A stretch of DNA of 64,000 nt from Deltaproteobacteria bacterium HGW-Deltaproteobacteria-12 (GTDB taxonomy: Bacteria > Desulfobacterota > Syntrophia > Syntrophales > Smithellaceae), in contig PHBK01000005.1 in assembly GCA_002840565.1 (NCBI GenBank), positions 62,001-126,000 of the forward strand. The letters run 5' to 3'. Each line of letters opens with the position of its first letter. Position 1 is the first letter of the stretch. Positions 53,192-63,780 of the stretch are shown piece after piece. The notes beneath the pieces were generated by a model. That model saw only the letters and a program-made list of their open reading frames with translations, made no database searches and was not told where the DNA came from. Both the position numbers and the translations under genes were made by a program.

Positions 53192-56100
53192 TTAACTATA
53201 AGTTGTGGCACCCTCACCCAATATACTATCGGCATCCCTTTTTAACTTATCATTAATATCCAGACGCATTTGATCTCCTAAATAGACAATTGTTTCACTA
53301 TTTCCATTAACAATGTGTATATAACTTTCGCATTTACCTTGATATTTTTTGATGGCGTCTCCCAAGCAAACAATAGTTTCGGGTAAAATCGTATCTGCGT
53401 TGACTAAAAATCGAATTTGTTTATAAGGATTCTCCAGGGCTTTTGCCAGAGAGATTACTTCTTGAGCAATGATCTTAAGGGATTCGTCTCCGACATCAAT
53501 CATCCCCTGAATGATAATTGGCTCATCCGCATGGAGCAGATCATAATATTTCTTATATGTATCCGACCAAAAGATTATATTCGCCGAACCCTGCAAATCT
53601 TCCAGAACAATATTGCACATTACGTCTTTGCGCCTGGTAGGCCTTTCCACAAGGGAACTGATTACACCGGCAATTGTAATTACATCCTTATCTCTTTTTA
53701 AACTTAAGGTATTGGAATTAGAATTCGCGACCAGTTTTAATTTATCTGCATACCCGTGCAAGGGATGGCCGGTAATATAAAAACCCAAGGTTTCTTTCTC
53801 TATTGACAATAGTTCTTTACGATCCCATTCGGGAACGCGCGGAATTTGGTATGAACCATTTCCCTTATCATTTGATGATCCTGAATTCTCCAATTCGTCA
53901 AAGAAACTAGCCTGATTACTTAATAAATCCTTTTGTTTACGTTGCGCCTCTTCCATGGCTTGATCCAAACATTCCATGAGCTGACGGCGATAATAACCCA
54001 GTGAATCAAACGACCCGCATTTAGTCAGGCTCTCGATGACCCTTCTGTTGACTTTGCGCAGATCAACCCGGCTCAAAAAATCCATAAAAGAGTTGAAATT
54101 TGCAGTTTCGCGCATAGCAATAATCGATTCAATTGCCGCCTCTCCAACATTTTTAACTGCAGCCAGCCCAAACCGAATATTTTCTCCCGAAATACTGAAG
54201 TCTTTTTGAGATTCATTGATATCCGGTGGCAGAACATTGATCCCCATTTCCTTGCAGTTATTCATGTGCCTGATGATCTTGTCACGATTATCTTTTTCGG
54301 AAGTGAGCAATGCGGCCATAAAAGCAACCGGATAATGCGCTTTAAGATAAGCGGTCTGATAAGTTATTATTGCATAAGCGGCGCTATGAGACTTATTGAA
54401 ACCATATTCGGCAAAAGTTTCCATCTGCTCCCAAATTATTTTTGCCTTGTTATCGTTTATTTTTTGCTTCTTTGCCCCTTCGAGAAACTTTGGTTTCTCC
54501 TTTTCCATTGCCGAAACTTGCTTTTTACCCATGACTTTGCGTAGAGTGTCGGCCTGGGCCATTGTGTATCCGCCAATAGCATTGGCAATCTGCATGACCT
54601 GTTCCTGATACAGGATAATGCCGTAGGTTTCTTTCAGAATCGCTTCCAGTTGCGGTAGTTCATATGTAATTTGCGTTTTGCCCTGTTTACGCGCAATGAA
54701 TTCAGGAATCATCTTCATGGGGCCGGGGCGATATGCAGCTATCAAAGCTATTATATCTTCAATACGATCGGGTTTAAAATTAACAAGAAGATCTTTCATG
54801 CCGGAACTTTCCAACTGGAAAACACCGTCAGTGTCACCTTTCATCAAAAGCTTATATGTTTCTTCATCATCGAGAGGTAGATTGTTGATATCAATATTAA
54901 TATTGTGAGATTCCTTGATAAAGTCAACGGCATTGTTAATCACTGTCAGAGTCTTGAGTCCCAGGAAGTCAAATTTCGTTAATCCGACTGCCTCAATATC
55001 TTTCATGGAATATTGAGATACTATATCGTCTTTCGGAGCGAATAGAGGGACTCTTTCGACCAACGGGGCATCCGAAATAACGACACCGGCAGCGTGAACC
55101 GAAGAATGGCGGTTAAGACCTTCCAAAACAAGTGAAAGTGACAGCAGTTTATCTATTTGTGGATTCTTCTTGCGTTCGTCGGCAAAGCGGGGCTCCATTT
55201 TAAAAGCTTCTGCGAGTGTAATATTCAAAACATTGGGAACAAGTTTGGCGATGCGGTCAGCGTCGCTATAAGGAATATTGAGCGCTCTTCCGACATCGCG
55301 GATAACCCCCTTGGCCATCATCTTACCAAAAGTACAGATCTGAGTAACTTTATCCTTGCCGTATTTATCCGTCACATATTTAATGATTTCACCGCGGCGT
55401 TCCTGACAGAAGTCAATATCAATATCCGGCATGCTGATACGATCCGGATTCAGAAATCTTTCAAAAAACAGACCGTAGCGCAGCGGATCAATATCAGTGA
55501 TGCGAATGGCATAAGCGACAAGAGATCCTGCTGCCGATCCTCGGCCAGGCCCTACCGGAACATTATTATGTTTAGCGTGCTTGATAAAATCGGAAACGAT
55601 CAGAAAATATCCGGCAAATCCCATTTTTTTAATGATTTCCAATTCCGTATTCAGGCGTTTGAGATATCTTGTCCGAACAACAGCTTCGTCTTCTTTCTGG
55701 TATTTCATGATTGACGGGATGAGTTTTTCCAGACCTTCTGTTGCCTTGCGCTCCAGATATTCTTCCAGAGTTTCCCCGGGGTTTTTGATTTCGAATTTCG
55801 GCAAATAAAACTTGCCGAATTCAAAAGTGAGATTGCATCTTTCGGCAATACTGACAGTGTTGGATATAGCTTCCGGTGTAGCGGCAAAAAGCGTCTGCAT
55901 CTCCTCCGGGGATCGCACATAAAACTGATCCGAAGACATAGACATCCGATCGTTGTCTTCGATGGTTTTACCTGTTTGGATGCATAAAAGGATATTGTGT
56001 GCTTCCGCGTGTTCGATATTCAGATAATGACAGTCGTTGGTGGCGACAAGAGGAATGGAGAGCTCTTTGCTTAATTCAATCAGACCCTTGTTGGCGGTTT

Positions 56101-56659
56101 TCTGCTCGGGAATACCGTTTTCCATCATTTCCAGATAGAAATTTTCCTCACCGAAAATTTCTTGATATTCACGGGCCGCCTTCCTGGCTTCGTCCATATT
56201 TCCCCGGACGATATGCGAGGCGATTTCGCCATGGAGACAGGCACTGGAAACGATGAGACCTTCGGAACATTCTTTAAGGAGTTCTTTATCAACCCGGGGG
56301 CGGTAATAGAACCCTTCGAGGTGAGCAGCTGAGATCAGCTTCATTAAATTTCTATAACCTTGCATGTTTTTAACAAGAACAATCAGGTGACGTGTTGCTT
56401 CACCGATAGAGGATGTTGTCTTGTCAAACCTGCTGCGCGGCGCCACGTATAGCTCGCACCCAATGATGGGCTTAATGCCGTTGGCATAGGCCTGCTTATA
56501 AAAATCTATTGCTCCGAACATATTGCCGTGATCGGTGATGGCAATTGCCGGCATGGCAAATTCTTTAGCCTTTTTAAACAGCTCATTCAGACGGATCATT
56601 CCGTCGAGCAGACTATATTGCGTATGGACATGCAGATGAACAAATTCAGAATGTTTCAT
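53192..56659 (-). CDS. dnaE: DNA polymerase III alpha subunit
   Basis: The 1155-residue replicative polymerase has an N-terminal PHP domain (HLHVHTQYSLLDG at 8-20, ITDHGNMFG), PGRGSAAGS at 371-379, catalytic acids in PDIDIDF at 411-417, the thumb/fingers regions, a helix-hairpin-helix (about 800-860) and a C-terminal OB fold (ITIAGVISSLVERPTRRKD) and tau-binding end. Length and order match DnaE1. It lies 22 bases after guaB in the same unit. Confidence 0.97.
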   Translation of the reverse strand: MKHSEFVHLHVHTQYSLLDGMIRLNELFKKAKEFAMPAIAITDHGNMFGAIDFYKQAYANGIKPIIGCELYVAPRSRFDKTTSSIGEATRHLIVLVKNMQGYRNLMKLISAAHLEGFYYRPRVDKELLKECSEGLIVSSACLHGEIASHIVRGNMDEARKAAREYQEIFGEENFYLEMMENGIPEQKTANKGLIELSKELSIPLVATNDCHYLNIEHAEAHNILLCIQTGKTIEDNDRMSMSSDQFYVRSPEEMQTLFAATPEAISNTVSIAERCNLTFEFGKFYLPKFEIKNPGETLEEYLERKATEGLEKLIPSIMKYQKEDEAVVRTRYLKRLNTELEIIKKMGFAGYFLIVSDFIKHAKHNNVPVGPGRGSAAGSLVAYAIRITDIDPLRYGLFFERFLNPDRISMPDIDIDFCQERRGEIIKYVTDKYGKDKVTQICTFGKMMAKGVIRDVGRALNIPYSDADRIAKLVPNVLNITLAEAFKMEPRFADERKKNPQIDKLLSLSLVLEGLNRHSSVHAAGVVISDAPLVERVPLFAPKDDIVSQYSMKDIEAVGLTKFDFLGLKTLTVINNAVDFIKESHNINIDINNLPLDDEETYKLLMKGDTDGVFQLESSGMKDLLVNFKPDRIEDIIALIAAYRPGPMKMIPEFIARKQGKTQITYELPQLEAILKETYGIILYQEQVMQIANAIGGYTMAQADTLRKVMGKKQVSAMEKEKPKFLEGAKKQKINDNKAKIIWEQMETFAEYGFNKSHSAAYAIITYQTAYLKAHYPVAFMAALLTSEKDNRDKIIRHMNNCKEMGINVLPPDINESQKDFSISGENIRFGLAAVKNVGEAAIESIIAMRETANFNSFMDFLSRVDLRKVNRRVIESLTKCGSFDSLGYYRRQLMECLDQAMEEAQRKQKDLLSNQASFFDELENSGSSNDKGNGSYQIPRVPEWDRKELLSIEKETLGFYITGHPLHGYADKLKLVANSNSNTLSLKRDKDVITIAGVISSLVERPTRRKDVMCNIVLEDLQGSANIIFWSDTYKKYYDLLHADEPIIIQGMIDVGDESLKIIAQEVISLAKALENPYKQIRFLVNADTILPETIVCLGDAIKKYQGKCESYIHIVNGNSETIVYLGDQMRLDINDKLKRDADSILGEGATTYS

Positions 56660-56681
56660 AGTTGGTTATATCTACTGCAGG

Positions 56682-58142
56682 TCAATCAATCCAGTAGTTA
56701 GGTGCTTCTTTAGTGATGATTACATCATGTACATGACTTTCTCTTAACCCGGCGGATGATATGCGCACAAAACGTGCTTTCTTCATCAACTCCGGTATTG
56801 TTCTGCACCCTACGTAACCCATACCGGCCTTGAAACCGCCGATAAGTTGTAAGATGCTGGCGGATAGCGAGCCGCGGAAAGGCACCCTTCCTTCGATACC
56901 TTCGGGAACGAGTTTAAGAGGTCCTTCAATATCATCCTGATAATAGCGATCGCGACTGCCCATCTTCATTGCTTCGAGTGATCCCATGCCGCGATAAACT
57001 TTATAGCTTCTGCCCTGAAACAAAATCGTTTCCCCCGGACTTTCTTCAGTCCCGGCAAACAAGCCGCCAATCATAATGCTATGAGCCCCGCAGCCGATGG
57101 CTTTAACAATATCACCCGAATATTTGATGCCTCCGTCAGCTATCACCGGAATACCATGTTGAGAAGCAACTTTGCAGGCTTCACGAATTGCTGACATTTG
57201 CGGCACTCCTACCCCGGCAATAATTCGAGTGGTGCAGATCGAACCAGGGCCTACACCGACTTTTACCGCATCAATACCGGCGTCAATCAATGCTTTTGCT
57301 CCTTCCATAGTTGCCACATTGCCGGCGATTAATTCACACTTGGGGAAATCAGCTTTTGTCGCTTGAATTGCCTTGATTACTCCTGCGGAATGGCCATGCG
57401 ATGTATCAATGCAGATAACATCAGCTCCAGCCGCCAATAATGCTGCTATTCTTTGTTCCCGGTCAATAATCCCGACGGCAGCGCCGACTCGCAGGCGGCC
57501 ATATGAATCTTTACAGGCATTAGGATACTTACGAATCTTTTCTATGTCCTTTATTGTAATCAGACCTCTTAATTTGTATTCATCATCAACAACCAGTAAT
57601 TTTTCAATGCGATGCTTGTGGAGCAGTTTCTTGGAATCCTCCAGGGAGATGCTGGAGGAAACGGTTACCAGATTCTTTTTAGTCATAACATTAGAAACTT
57701 TTTGCTCCATATTCTCTTCAAATCTTAAATCGCGATTTGTCAAAATACCAACCAGTTTCCCTTTTTTTACAACAGGTACGCCGGATATTGAATATTTATT
57801 CATTAATTCCAGGGCATCGCCGACCTTACGATCAGGTTCAATCGTGATCGGATCAACGATCATGCCGCTTTCCGATTTTTTTACACGATCAACCTCGACG
57901 GCCTGGCGTTCAATGCTCATATTGCGATGAATTATTCCAATGCCACCCTCCTGAGCCATGCAGATGGCCGTTCGTGATTCTGTTACGGTGTCCATGGCGG
58001 CTGATATTATTGGAATATTCAACTTAATGTTTTTCGTTAACAATGTGGATGTGTCCACATCCCGCGGCAGGATGTCAGAATCCGCCGGCAGGAGCAGCAG
58101 ATCATCAAAAGTCAAAGCATCTTTTACTACATCGTCTAGCAT
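56682..58142 (-). CDS. guaB: IMP dehydrogenase
   Basis: The 486-residue enzyme oxidises IMP to XMP, the committed step to GMP. It has the (beta/alpha)8 barrel with catalytic Cys303 in GPGSICTTR and a tandem CBS module at about 93-205 ([37 protein letters not shown]), which senses adenine/guanine nucleotides. The C-terminal flap RGMGSLEAM and SRDRYYQ are present. guaA is not nearby. It is separated from the DUF1285 gene by 14 bases. Confidence 0.97.
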   Translation of the reverse strand: MLDDVVKDALTFDDLLLLPADSDILPRDVDTSTLLTKNIKLNIPIISAAMDTVTESRTAICMAQEGGIGIIHRNMSIERQAVEVDRVKKSESGMIVDPITIEPDRKVGDALELMNKYSISGVPVVKKGKLVGILTNRDLRFEENMEQKVSNVMTKKNLVTVSSSISLEDSKKLLHKHRIEKLLVVDDEYKLRGLITIKDIEKIRKYPNACKDSYGRLRVGAAVGIIDREQRIAALLAAGADVICIDTSHGHSAGVIKAIQATKADFPKCELIAGNVATMEGAKALIDAGIDAVKVGVGPGSICTTRIIAGVGVPQMSAIREACKVASQHGIPVIADGGIKYSGDIVKAIGCGAHSIMIGGLFAGTEESPGETILFQGRSYKVYRGMGSLEAMKMGSRDRYYQDDIEGPLKLVPEGIEGRVPFRGSLSASILQLIGGFKAGMGYVGCRTIPELMKKARFVRISSAGLRESHVHDVIITKEAPNYWID

Positions 58143-58156
58143 TGTTACCTCCGCAA

Positions 58157-58618
58157 TTAGAATAAGTTGTTATTAATGAGATATTTTTCTTTGTTCAGGT
58201 TGATAAAAAAACTATTTTCCTTTTCTTCCTGTTCAATGAATTCAGCCAATTGATAGTAACTGTTCCGGGAAAAACGGGCGGGAAATTTTCTGTTTTTCAC
58301 CGCACAATAAAGCACATTATCCTTGCCCACATATAAAGTACCTAAGTCTAATTTTTCCAATGAATCATCCGTCAGCATAATATCAATACGATCTTCAGAG
58401 TTCTTTTCACTTCTTTTCCCATACACAGCCGCTACAACAAAAACAGTGTCTTCAACATCCAGCGGGCAGCGTTCATCGCCCATTTCTATAAAGTATTTAC
58501 CACATTCGTCAATTTTAAGACTTTCAAAAAAAACGCACAATATTTCTTTGCGGAACATGTGTGCCCCGCGATAGTACCAGATACCTTCCTTGTCTATTTT
58601 AATGTCGCAACTTTCCAT
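58157..58618 (-). CDS. DUF1285-like protein
   Basis: The 153-residue protein matches the DUF1285 pattern: [21 protein letters not shown] at the N-terminus (cut here as [17 protein letters not shown]), [20 protein letters not shown], then [14 protein letters not shown]. The family is a small beta-rich fold of unknown role, possibly ligand-binding. It sits between dtd (44 bases) and guaB (14 bases) in the same unit. Confidence 0.7.
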   Translation of the reverse strand: MESCDIKIDKEGIWYYRGAHMFRKEILCVFFESLKIDECGKYFIEMGDERCPLDVEDTVFVVAAVYGKRSEKNSEDRIDIMLTDDSLEKLDLGTLYVGKDNVLYCAVKNRKFPARFSRNSYYQLAEFIEQEEKENSFFINLNKEKYLINNNLF

Positions 58619-58662
58619 TTTCCATTAACCCACCCAAACGGGATAATAAGTAATTTTTCTTA

Positions 58663-59112
58663 CTAGAAACTCTTTTTACTATCCAGCAGTATAGTTACCG
58701 GCCCATTATTAACCAGTTCAATTTGCATCATTTCCTGAAATTTACCGCAAGCCAGCTTTTTTACTTTTTGGGCGCCCTCCCCGACAAAATATTCATAAAG
58801 ATCATTAGCCGTTAGAGGCTCTTCTGCACGGAAAAATGAAGGCCGGCGGCCTTTTGTGCAATCCCCCAATAAGGTAAACTGTGAAACCACCATCATTTCG
58901 CCGTCTATATCCAGCAAAGACAAATTCATCTTGCCCTGCTTGTCCTCAAAGATACGCAGGTTAATAGTTTTATCAAGAATATAATCAGCGTCAGATCTGA
59001 AATCTCCTTTTTCTATACCTAACAATACAAGTATCCCTTCGTTGATCGAGGAGATTTTTTCGTTGTTGATTCTGACACTTGCGCTGTTGACTCTCTGAAT
59101 GACTGCACGCAT
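58663..59112 (-). CDS. dtd: D-aminoacyl-tRNA deacylase
   Basis: The 149-residue enzyme hydrolyses D-amino acids (and Gly) mischarged on tRNA. Motifs are MRAVIQRVNSASV, the catalytic-site SQFTLLGD and the cross-subunit Gly-Pro loop NGPVTILLDS. Length matches. It is the first gene of the unit dtd-DUF1285-guaB-dnaE-UPF0280. Confidence 0.96.
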   Translation of the reverse strand: MRAVIQRVNSASVRINNEKISSINEGILVLLGIEKGDFRSDADYILDKTINLRIFEDKQGKMNLSLLDIDGEMMVVSQFTLLGDCTKGRRPSFFRAEEPLTANDLYEYFVGEGAQKVKKLACGKFQEMMQIELVNNGPVTILLDSKKSF

Positions 59113-59137
59113 TGACGATCTCGCTTAAAGTGGACGC

Positions 59138-59166
59138 ATGTTAGCAACAAATTTAACTCTCTTCAA
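59138..59166 (-). promoter_or_regulatory. Candidate promoter of the dtd-guaB-dnaE unit
   Basis: Minus strand TTGAAG (59161-59166) and TAACAT (59138-59143) are 17 bases apart, about 20 bases before the dtd ATG. Confidence 0.4.
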
Positions 59167-59242
59167 GTCATTTCTCTGAAAAAATAATTTAACAAAAACC
59201 TTTTTTTGTAAATAACCGAGCGGTGTGATAAAGAATTTGCCG

Positions 59243-60604
59243 ATGAGTAAGAATATTCTTTTAATCAACCCGTGGATCTATGATTTTGCAGCATATGATT
59301 TCTGGCTAAAGCCACTCGGCCTTTTATACCTGGGGTCTCTCCTGCGTCGAAACAATCACCATATTCAGTTCATTGACTGCCTTGATCCTTATCATCCCGC
59401 CATGCAGTCAATAGGCAAAATACCGCAGCGTCATGCCTATGGTGACGGCAAATTCTTTCGGCAAGTTATAGAAAAACCGGAAAAATTAAAGATGATACCC
59501 AGGAATTTCTGCCGCTATGGCATAAGTCCGGATATTTTTCGCCGCGAACTTAACTGTCAGCAGAACACCGACGTCATTTTAATCACTTCGCTGATGACCT
59601 ACTGGTACCCCGGAGTGACCGAATGTATTAAAATAATCAAAGAGATATTGCCGCATGTTCCTATTGTCCTGGGCGGGAAATACGCTACTTTATGTTACAA
59701 TCATGCCGTTAAACACTCCGGGGCTGATTATATAATCAGCGGAAATGGAGAAAGACAAATCCTCCAGTTGCTATCCGATCTGTTTAATGAACAAATCACT
59801 TATGAGCCGGATATGGATAATCTTGATGCTCTCCCCTACCCTGCTTTTGATTTAGTCCGCCAACTAGAACAGATACCGCTGGCAACCTCCCGCGGTTGTC
59901 CGTTTAATTGCAGTTACTGCGCTTCTCATCTATTCAATGATAAGTTTTGCCGGCGGGACCCCATGAAAGTTGTTGATGAAATTGAATACTGGTATAATAA
60001 TTTCGGTGTCAGGAATTTCACTTTTTATGATGATGCCCTTCTCGTCAATCCCTCAGATACGATTGTGCCCTTGCTGCAGGGAGTTAAAAAAAGAAATTTA
60101 GCTTGTAACTTTCACTGCCCCAACGGTCTGCATTTGAGGGAAATAACAAAAGAAATAAGCCAGTTGTTGTATAATTCGGGATTTAGGACTATTCGCTTCG
60201 GCTTTGAAACATCCGATATTAGCCGGCAAATAGAAACAGGGGGAAAAGTTAAAAACCAAGAACTCAAAAGTGCAGTAGCAGCTCTAAAAAGCGCCGGCTA
60301 TTCGACTGATGATATCGGAATATACTTGCTATGCGGCCTGCCCGGCCAAAAAGCGGCGGAAGTCAGAGAAAGCATTGATTTTGTCAGGAAATGTGGAGCA
60401 AAACCAATACTGGCGGAATATTCGCCGATTCCCGGAACTAAAATGTGGGGACAGGCCGTAGCTTTATCCCCCTTTGACATTCAGGACGAACCGCTATATC
60501 ATAACAACTCATTGCTGCCCTGCCGGAACAATGATTTTAGCCCTGCTGTTTATGAAGATTTTAAAAAGTCTCTGCGGACGGCTGCACAAGGATACCTGCG
60601 ATGA
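59243..60604 (+). CDS. B12-binding-domain-type radical SAM protein
   Basis: The 453-residue protein from ATG 59243 (in-frame GTG at 59225 is possible; no start has a strong ribosome site). The N-terminal Rossmann-like domain (ILLINPWIYDFAAYDFWLKP, LVIGGKYATL-like VLGGKYATL) is of the cobalamin-binding type but lacks an obvious DxHxxG motif. The radical SAM cluster motif is CPFNCSYC (Cys219, Cys223, Cys226). The substrate is unknown. Its stop overlaps the next gene by 4 bases (ATGA), and M16 peptidases follow. Confidence 0.8.
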   Translation: MSKNILLINPWIYDFAAYDFWLKPLGLLYLGSLLRRNNHHIQFIDCLDPYHPAMQSIGKIPQRHAYGDGKFFRQVIEKPEKLKMIPRNFCRYGISPDIFRRELNCQQNTDVILITSLMTYWYPGVTECIKIIKEILPHVPIVLGGKYATLCYNHAVKHSGADYIISGNGERQILQLLSDLFNEQITYEPDMDNLDALPYPAFDLVRQLEQIPLATSRGCPFNCSYCASHLFNDKFCRRDPMKVVDEIEYWYNNFGVRNFTFYDDALLVNPSDTIVPLLQGVKKRNLACNFHCPNGLHLREITKEISQLLYNSGFRTIRFGFETSDISRQIETGGKVKNQELKSAVAALKSAGYSTDDIGIYLLCGLPGQKAAEVRESIDFVRKCGAKPILAEYSPIPGTKMWGQAVALSPFDIQDEPLYHNNSLLPCRNNDFSPAVYEDFKKSLRTAAQGYLR

Positions 60605-60840
60605 CTGTTTTGACCCGGATTAAATATGTTGCAATCATTGCTGTTTCATTATTTTTTTTAATTGTCGGGATAAACACATTAATAGGATGTTTTCGTTTAA
60701 AGAATCCTGTGGAATTTGTTATGTATTTATTTTCATCCTCCCTGTTGATCTTGGTCAGTATCTCCGGTCTGATCTTCGTCTTCTTCCGGATATTTCCTCC
60801 AAAACAAAAAAGTGAGATCAATAATGATAAAAATTCATAA
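60601..60840 (+). CDS. Small two-helix membrane protein, unknown
   Basis: The 79-residue protein has two hydrophobic helices, about 8-30 (YVAIIAVSLFFLIVGINTLI) and 38-63, and a charged C-terminal tail. The start overlaps the radical SAM stop by 4 bases, and its end overlaps the M16 gene start by 17 bases, so it is embedded in a translationally coupled operon, which supports it as a real gene. I do not recognise the family. Confidence 0.6.
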   Translation: MTVLTRIKYVAIIAVSLFFLIVGINTLIGCFRLKNPVEFVMYLFSSSLLILVSISGLIFVFFRIFPPKQKSEINNDKNS

Positions 60841-62323
60841 ATTTCAGATAATATTCTTCGTTTTGCTGATATTTTTCTTTGTTGCCGGCCCTTCTTACGG
60901 ATTCGATCTGGAAAAGAGGGTTATCAAAACAAAACTGAAAAACGGTTTGACCGTTTTGATGCTGGAGAGGCATGTAAGTCCTACAGTTTCTCTTTATATT
61001 CGATACCGTGTCGGAGCCGCTGATGAAACTGAAGGAGAGACAGGTGCCGCCCATTTCCTGGAACACATGATGTTCAAGGGAACCAAAACAATCGGTACAA
61101 AAAATTACCCTCGTGAAAAGAAGATACTGGTTGAGATAGAAAAAACGGGCGATGCCTTAGATAAAGAAAAAAGCCGGGGGCAAAATGCTGATCAGCAAAA
61201 AATCCAGGCGCTCAAAGCCACGTTGAGCAAATTGCAGGCTCAGCATAAAAAATATTTTATTCCCAATGAGATTGACCGGCTCTATACCGAAAATGGCGGC
61301 CTCGATATGAATGCATCAACCGGCCAGGATGTGACTACTTATCAAGTCAGCCTTCCGGCCAATAAAATTGAGCTCTGGGCAAGGATTGAATCCGATCGTT
61401 TGAGGAATCCGGTTTTCCGGGAATTCTATACTGAACGTGATGTAATCATGGAAGAACGGCGCCAGCGCGTGGAAACAGATCCTCACGGCAAATTATATGA
61501 ACAGTTTCTCTCAACGGCTTTTAAAATTCATCCTTATGGAAGACCAATCATTGGAAGGCCTGCGGACATGATTAATCTGAAACCAGCTTCCATAAAGAAC
61601 ATGTTTCAAAAATATCAAGCACCGGACAGCATTGTAATTGCGGTAGTCGGTGATATTAAGCCGGATAATACGCTAAAATTAATAGAAAAATATTTTGGTG
61701 GAATTCCCCCGTCTCAGAAAATTCCCGCAGGAATTCCGGCGGAGCCTGCACAAACAGAAGAAAGAAGAGTAGTTGTGAACTTTGATGCTAATCCGCAGCT
61801 GCTTATCGGTTATCATAAACCAACTGCACCCGCCTACGAAGACTATGTGCTCGATGTTCTGGAAACAATTCTGACCAAAGGACGCACCAGCCGCCTGTAT
61901 AATCTGCTTGTAACGGAGCTGGGAGTTGCCAAAAGCATCAGTGCCTACAATGGCACTCCGGGTACAAGATATCCCAACCTCTTTATGATATCAGCAGAGC
62001 CGCGCTTTCCCCATACCAACTCCCAATTGGAGAAGATCATCCTCCGGGAAATAGATAAGATAAAGTCGCAGCCGATATCCACTGCCGAGCTTCACAAAGC
62101 AAAGAAGCATTTAAGGATGGGATACATTAAAAGTCTGGATTCCAACTCCCAACTAGCTTCAACATTGTCTTATTATGAAGTATTGCTTGGTGACTATCGA
62201 TATTTTGCCAATTATCTAAACACGATCGAAAAAGTTTCGCCAGGCGACATTCAAAACGCCGTTAAACGTTACTTCAGCAAAGAAAACCGCACGATTGCTG
62301 AATTAAATAAAAAGAAAGATTAA
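60824..62323 (+). CDS. M16 family zinc peptidase (active subunit)
   Basis: The 499-residue exported protein from ATG 60824 (the open frame to GTG 60812 has no better support). It has a signal peptide (about 1-26, ending GPSYG), the inverted zinc motif HFLEH at 77-81 and a downstream metal Glu in TERDVIMEERR. Two M16 domains are present. An insertion of charged, helical sequence follows the active site (about 95-140). M16 peptidases degrade or process peptides in an enclosed chamber with a partner, here the next gene, an apparently inactive paralogue. Confidence 0.92.
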   Translation: MIKIHKFQIIFFVLLIFFFVAGPSYGFDLEKRVIKTKLKNGLTVLMLERHVSPTVSLYIRYRVGAADETEGETGAAHFLEHMMFKGTKTIGTKNYPREKKILVEIEKTGDALDKEKSRGQNADQQKIQALKATLSKLQAQHKKYFIPNEIDRLYTENGGLDMNASTGQDVTTYQVSLPANKIELWARIESDRLRNPVFREFYTERDVIMEERRQRVETDPHGKLYEQFLSTAFKIHPYGRPIIGRPADMINLKPASIKNMFQKYQAPDSIVIAVVGDIKPDNTLKLIEKYFGGIPPSQKIPAGIPAEPAQTEERRVVVNFDANPQLLIGYHKPTAPAYEDYVLDVLETILTKGRTSRLYNLLVTELGVAKSISAYNGTPGTRYPNLFMISAEPRFPHTNSQLEKIILREIDKIKSQPISTAELHKAKKHLRMGYIKSLDSNSQLASTLSYYEVLLGDYRYFANYLNTIEKVSPGDIQNAVKRYFSKENRTIAELNKKKD

Positions 62324-62335
62324 TTGTAATATCGT

Positions 62336-63769
62336 ATGCAGCAGAAAAATAATATCATTATCGTAAAATTGGCTTTGTTGATAGTTATGCTTATCGGTTC
62401 GCCGGCAGCTATCGCAGAAGCCTCTTCCCCCCTGAGTGCGCCCGAAAAACTGCATTATCCGCCACTGCAGTTTCATTTACCAAAAGCTGATCGGATCGTC
62501 CTGAGAAACGGGATCATACTTTATTTCCTGGAAGATCATGAATTGCCGGTAGTTACCATCAACGCCTTGATCAAGACAGGAACAATGTATGATCCCTTTG
62601 GAAAAGAAGGTGTAGCCGAATTAACCGCATATGTCATGAAAACCGGAGGAACAGAAAAATTAAGCAGCTCTGAAATTGACAATTCTTTTGATTCTATAGC
62701 CGCCTCTCCTTATATAACAGCTGCTCTTGATTCCGCTCAGATCCATTTCTCTTTATTAAATAAAGATGTCGATCAAGGGCTTGATCTCTTAGCACAAATA
62801 ATGATTGTCCCGGTTTTTGAACAAAAGAAATTTAATCTCGCCAAAGGATTAAAAGACGAAGAACTGCGAAGAGTAAAAGATGATCCGCAAAAGTTGGCTG
62901 TCCGTGAATTTAATAGATTGATCTATCGTGATAATCCCCGCGGGAGATTGGCCTCAGTGAAATCTCTGAAAAATATTCAAAGGGAAGATCTGATCGAGTT
63001 CCACCGTAATTTCTTCCGGCCGCAAAATGTCATGTTGGCCGTATCCGGTGATATCACCAGGGAAGAAGCCGTAAACAAAATGGAGCGATATTTTGGCGCT
63101 TGGCAATCCGCACAAAATCATGTCATTCCACCTTTACCTCCGCAGAATTTTCCTGCCGGAATTTATTACATAGACAAAGACATCCCTCAATCGACCATTA
63201 TCCACGGTCATTTAGCACCCGGTAAAAATAATCCTGATTTTCATGCCTTTACTGTTTTCGATTTTATCATCGGCAGCGGCGGGTTTCCTTCCCGAATTTT
63301 CAGCGCAGTGCGCAATAACGAAGGTCTGGCCTACAGCGCCGGCAGTTTTTACCGCGCCAGGCCGGACCATGGTGTCTTCGCTGCCTATGCCTTTACTAAA
63401 ACTGAATCCACTTTCAAGACCTTATCGCTGATTAATTCCGTATTGAAAAATGCTCAGGCACATACCATAACCCCGAAGGAGATCTCCTGGGCCAAAAAAT
63501 CAATCAATAACGGCTTTATTTTTTCTTTCACTTCTCCCGAACAAATTAACTGGCAGCAAATGAAAAGGGAATATGACATGTTGCCTGCCGATTATCTTTC
63601 TTCATTTTGTGATAATATTGAAAAGATTCAGATTGACGATTTGCATAAAGTTGCCGTTAAGTATATGGACAGCAAAAGCAACATTACATTGATTTTAGGC
63701 AACATCAAGAAATTCGGGCAGCCACAAAGCGAGATTGGCCAACCGATTTTAATAACACCTGAAGAATAG
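62336..63769 (+). CDS. M16 family peptidase-like protein lacking the zinc motif
   Basis: The 477-residue exported protein has a signal peptide (about 1-30). It aligns with M16 peptidases (RIVLRNGIILYFLEDHELPVV, GVAELTAYVMKTGGTEKLSS), but the HxxEH is replaced by AELTA near 95, so it cannot bind the catalytic zinc in the usual way. The conserved C-domain NNEGLAYSAGSFYRA region, used to bind substrate ends, is retained. It therefore resembles the inactive half of M16B heterodimers. It lies 12 bases after the active subunit. Confidence 0.9.
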   Translation: MQQKNNIIIVKLALLIVMLIGSPAAIAEASSPLSAPEKLHYPPLQFHLPKADRIVLRNGIILYFLEDHELPVVTINALIKTGTMYDPFGKEGVAELTAYVMKTGGTEKLSSSEIDNSFDSIAASPYITAALDSAQIHFSLLNKDVDQGLDLLAQIMIVPVFEQKKFNLAKGLKDEELRRVKDDPQKLAVREFNRLIYRDNPRGRLASVKSLKNIQREDLIEFHRNFFRPQNVMLAVSGDITREEAVNKMERYFGAWQSAQNHVIPPLPPQNFPAGIYYIDKDIPQSTIIHGHLAPGKNNPDFHAFTVFDFIIGSGGFPSRIFSAVRNNEGLAYSAGSFYRARPDHGVFAAYAFTKTESTFKTLSLINSVLKNAQAHTITPKEISWAKKSINNGFIFSFTSPEQINWQQMKREYDMLPADYLSSFCDNIEKIQIDDLHKVAVKYMDSKSNITLILGNIKKFGQPQSEIGQPILITPEE

Positions 63770-63780
63770 GTATAATCATT

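Noticed and set aside
55157..55714. Open frame of 185 codons on the plus strand
   Set aside because: Antisense to dnaE inside the polymerase core; a shadow frame.
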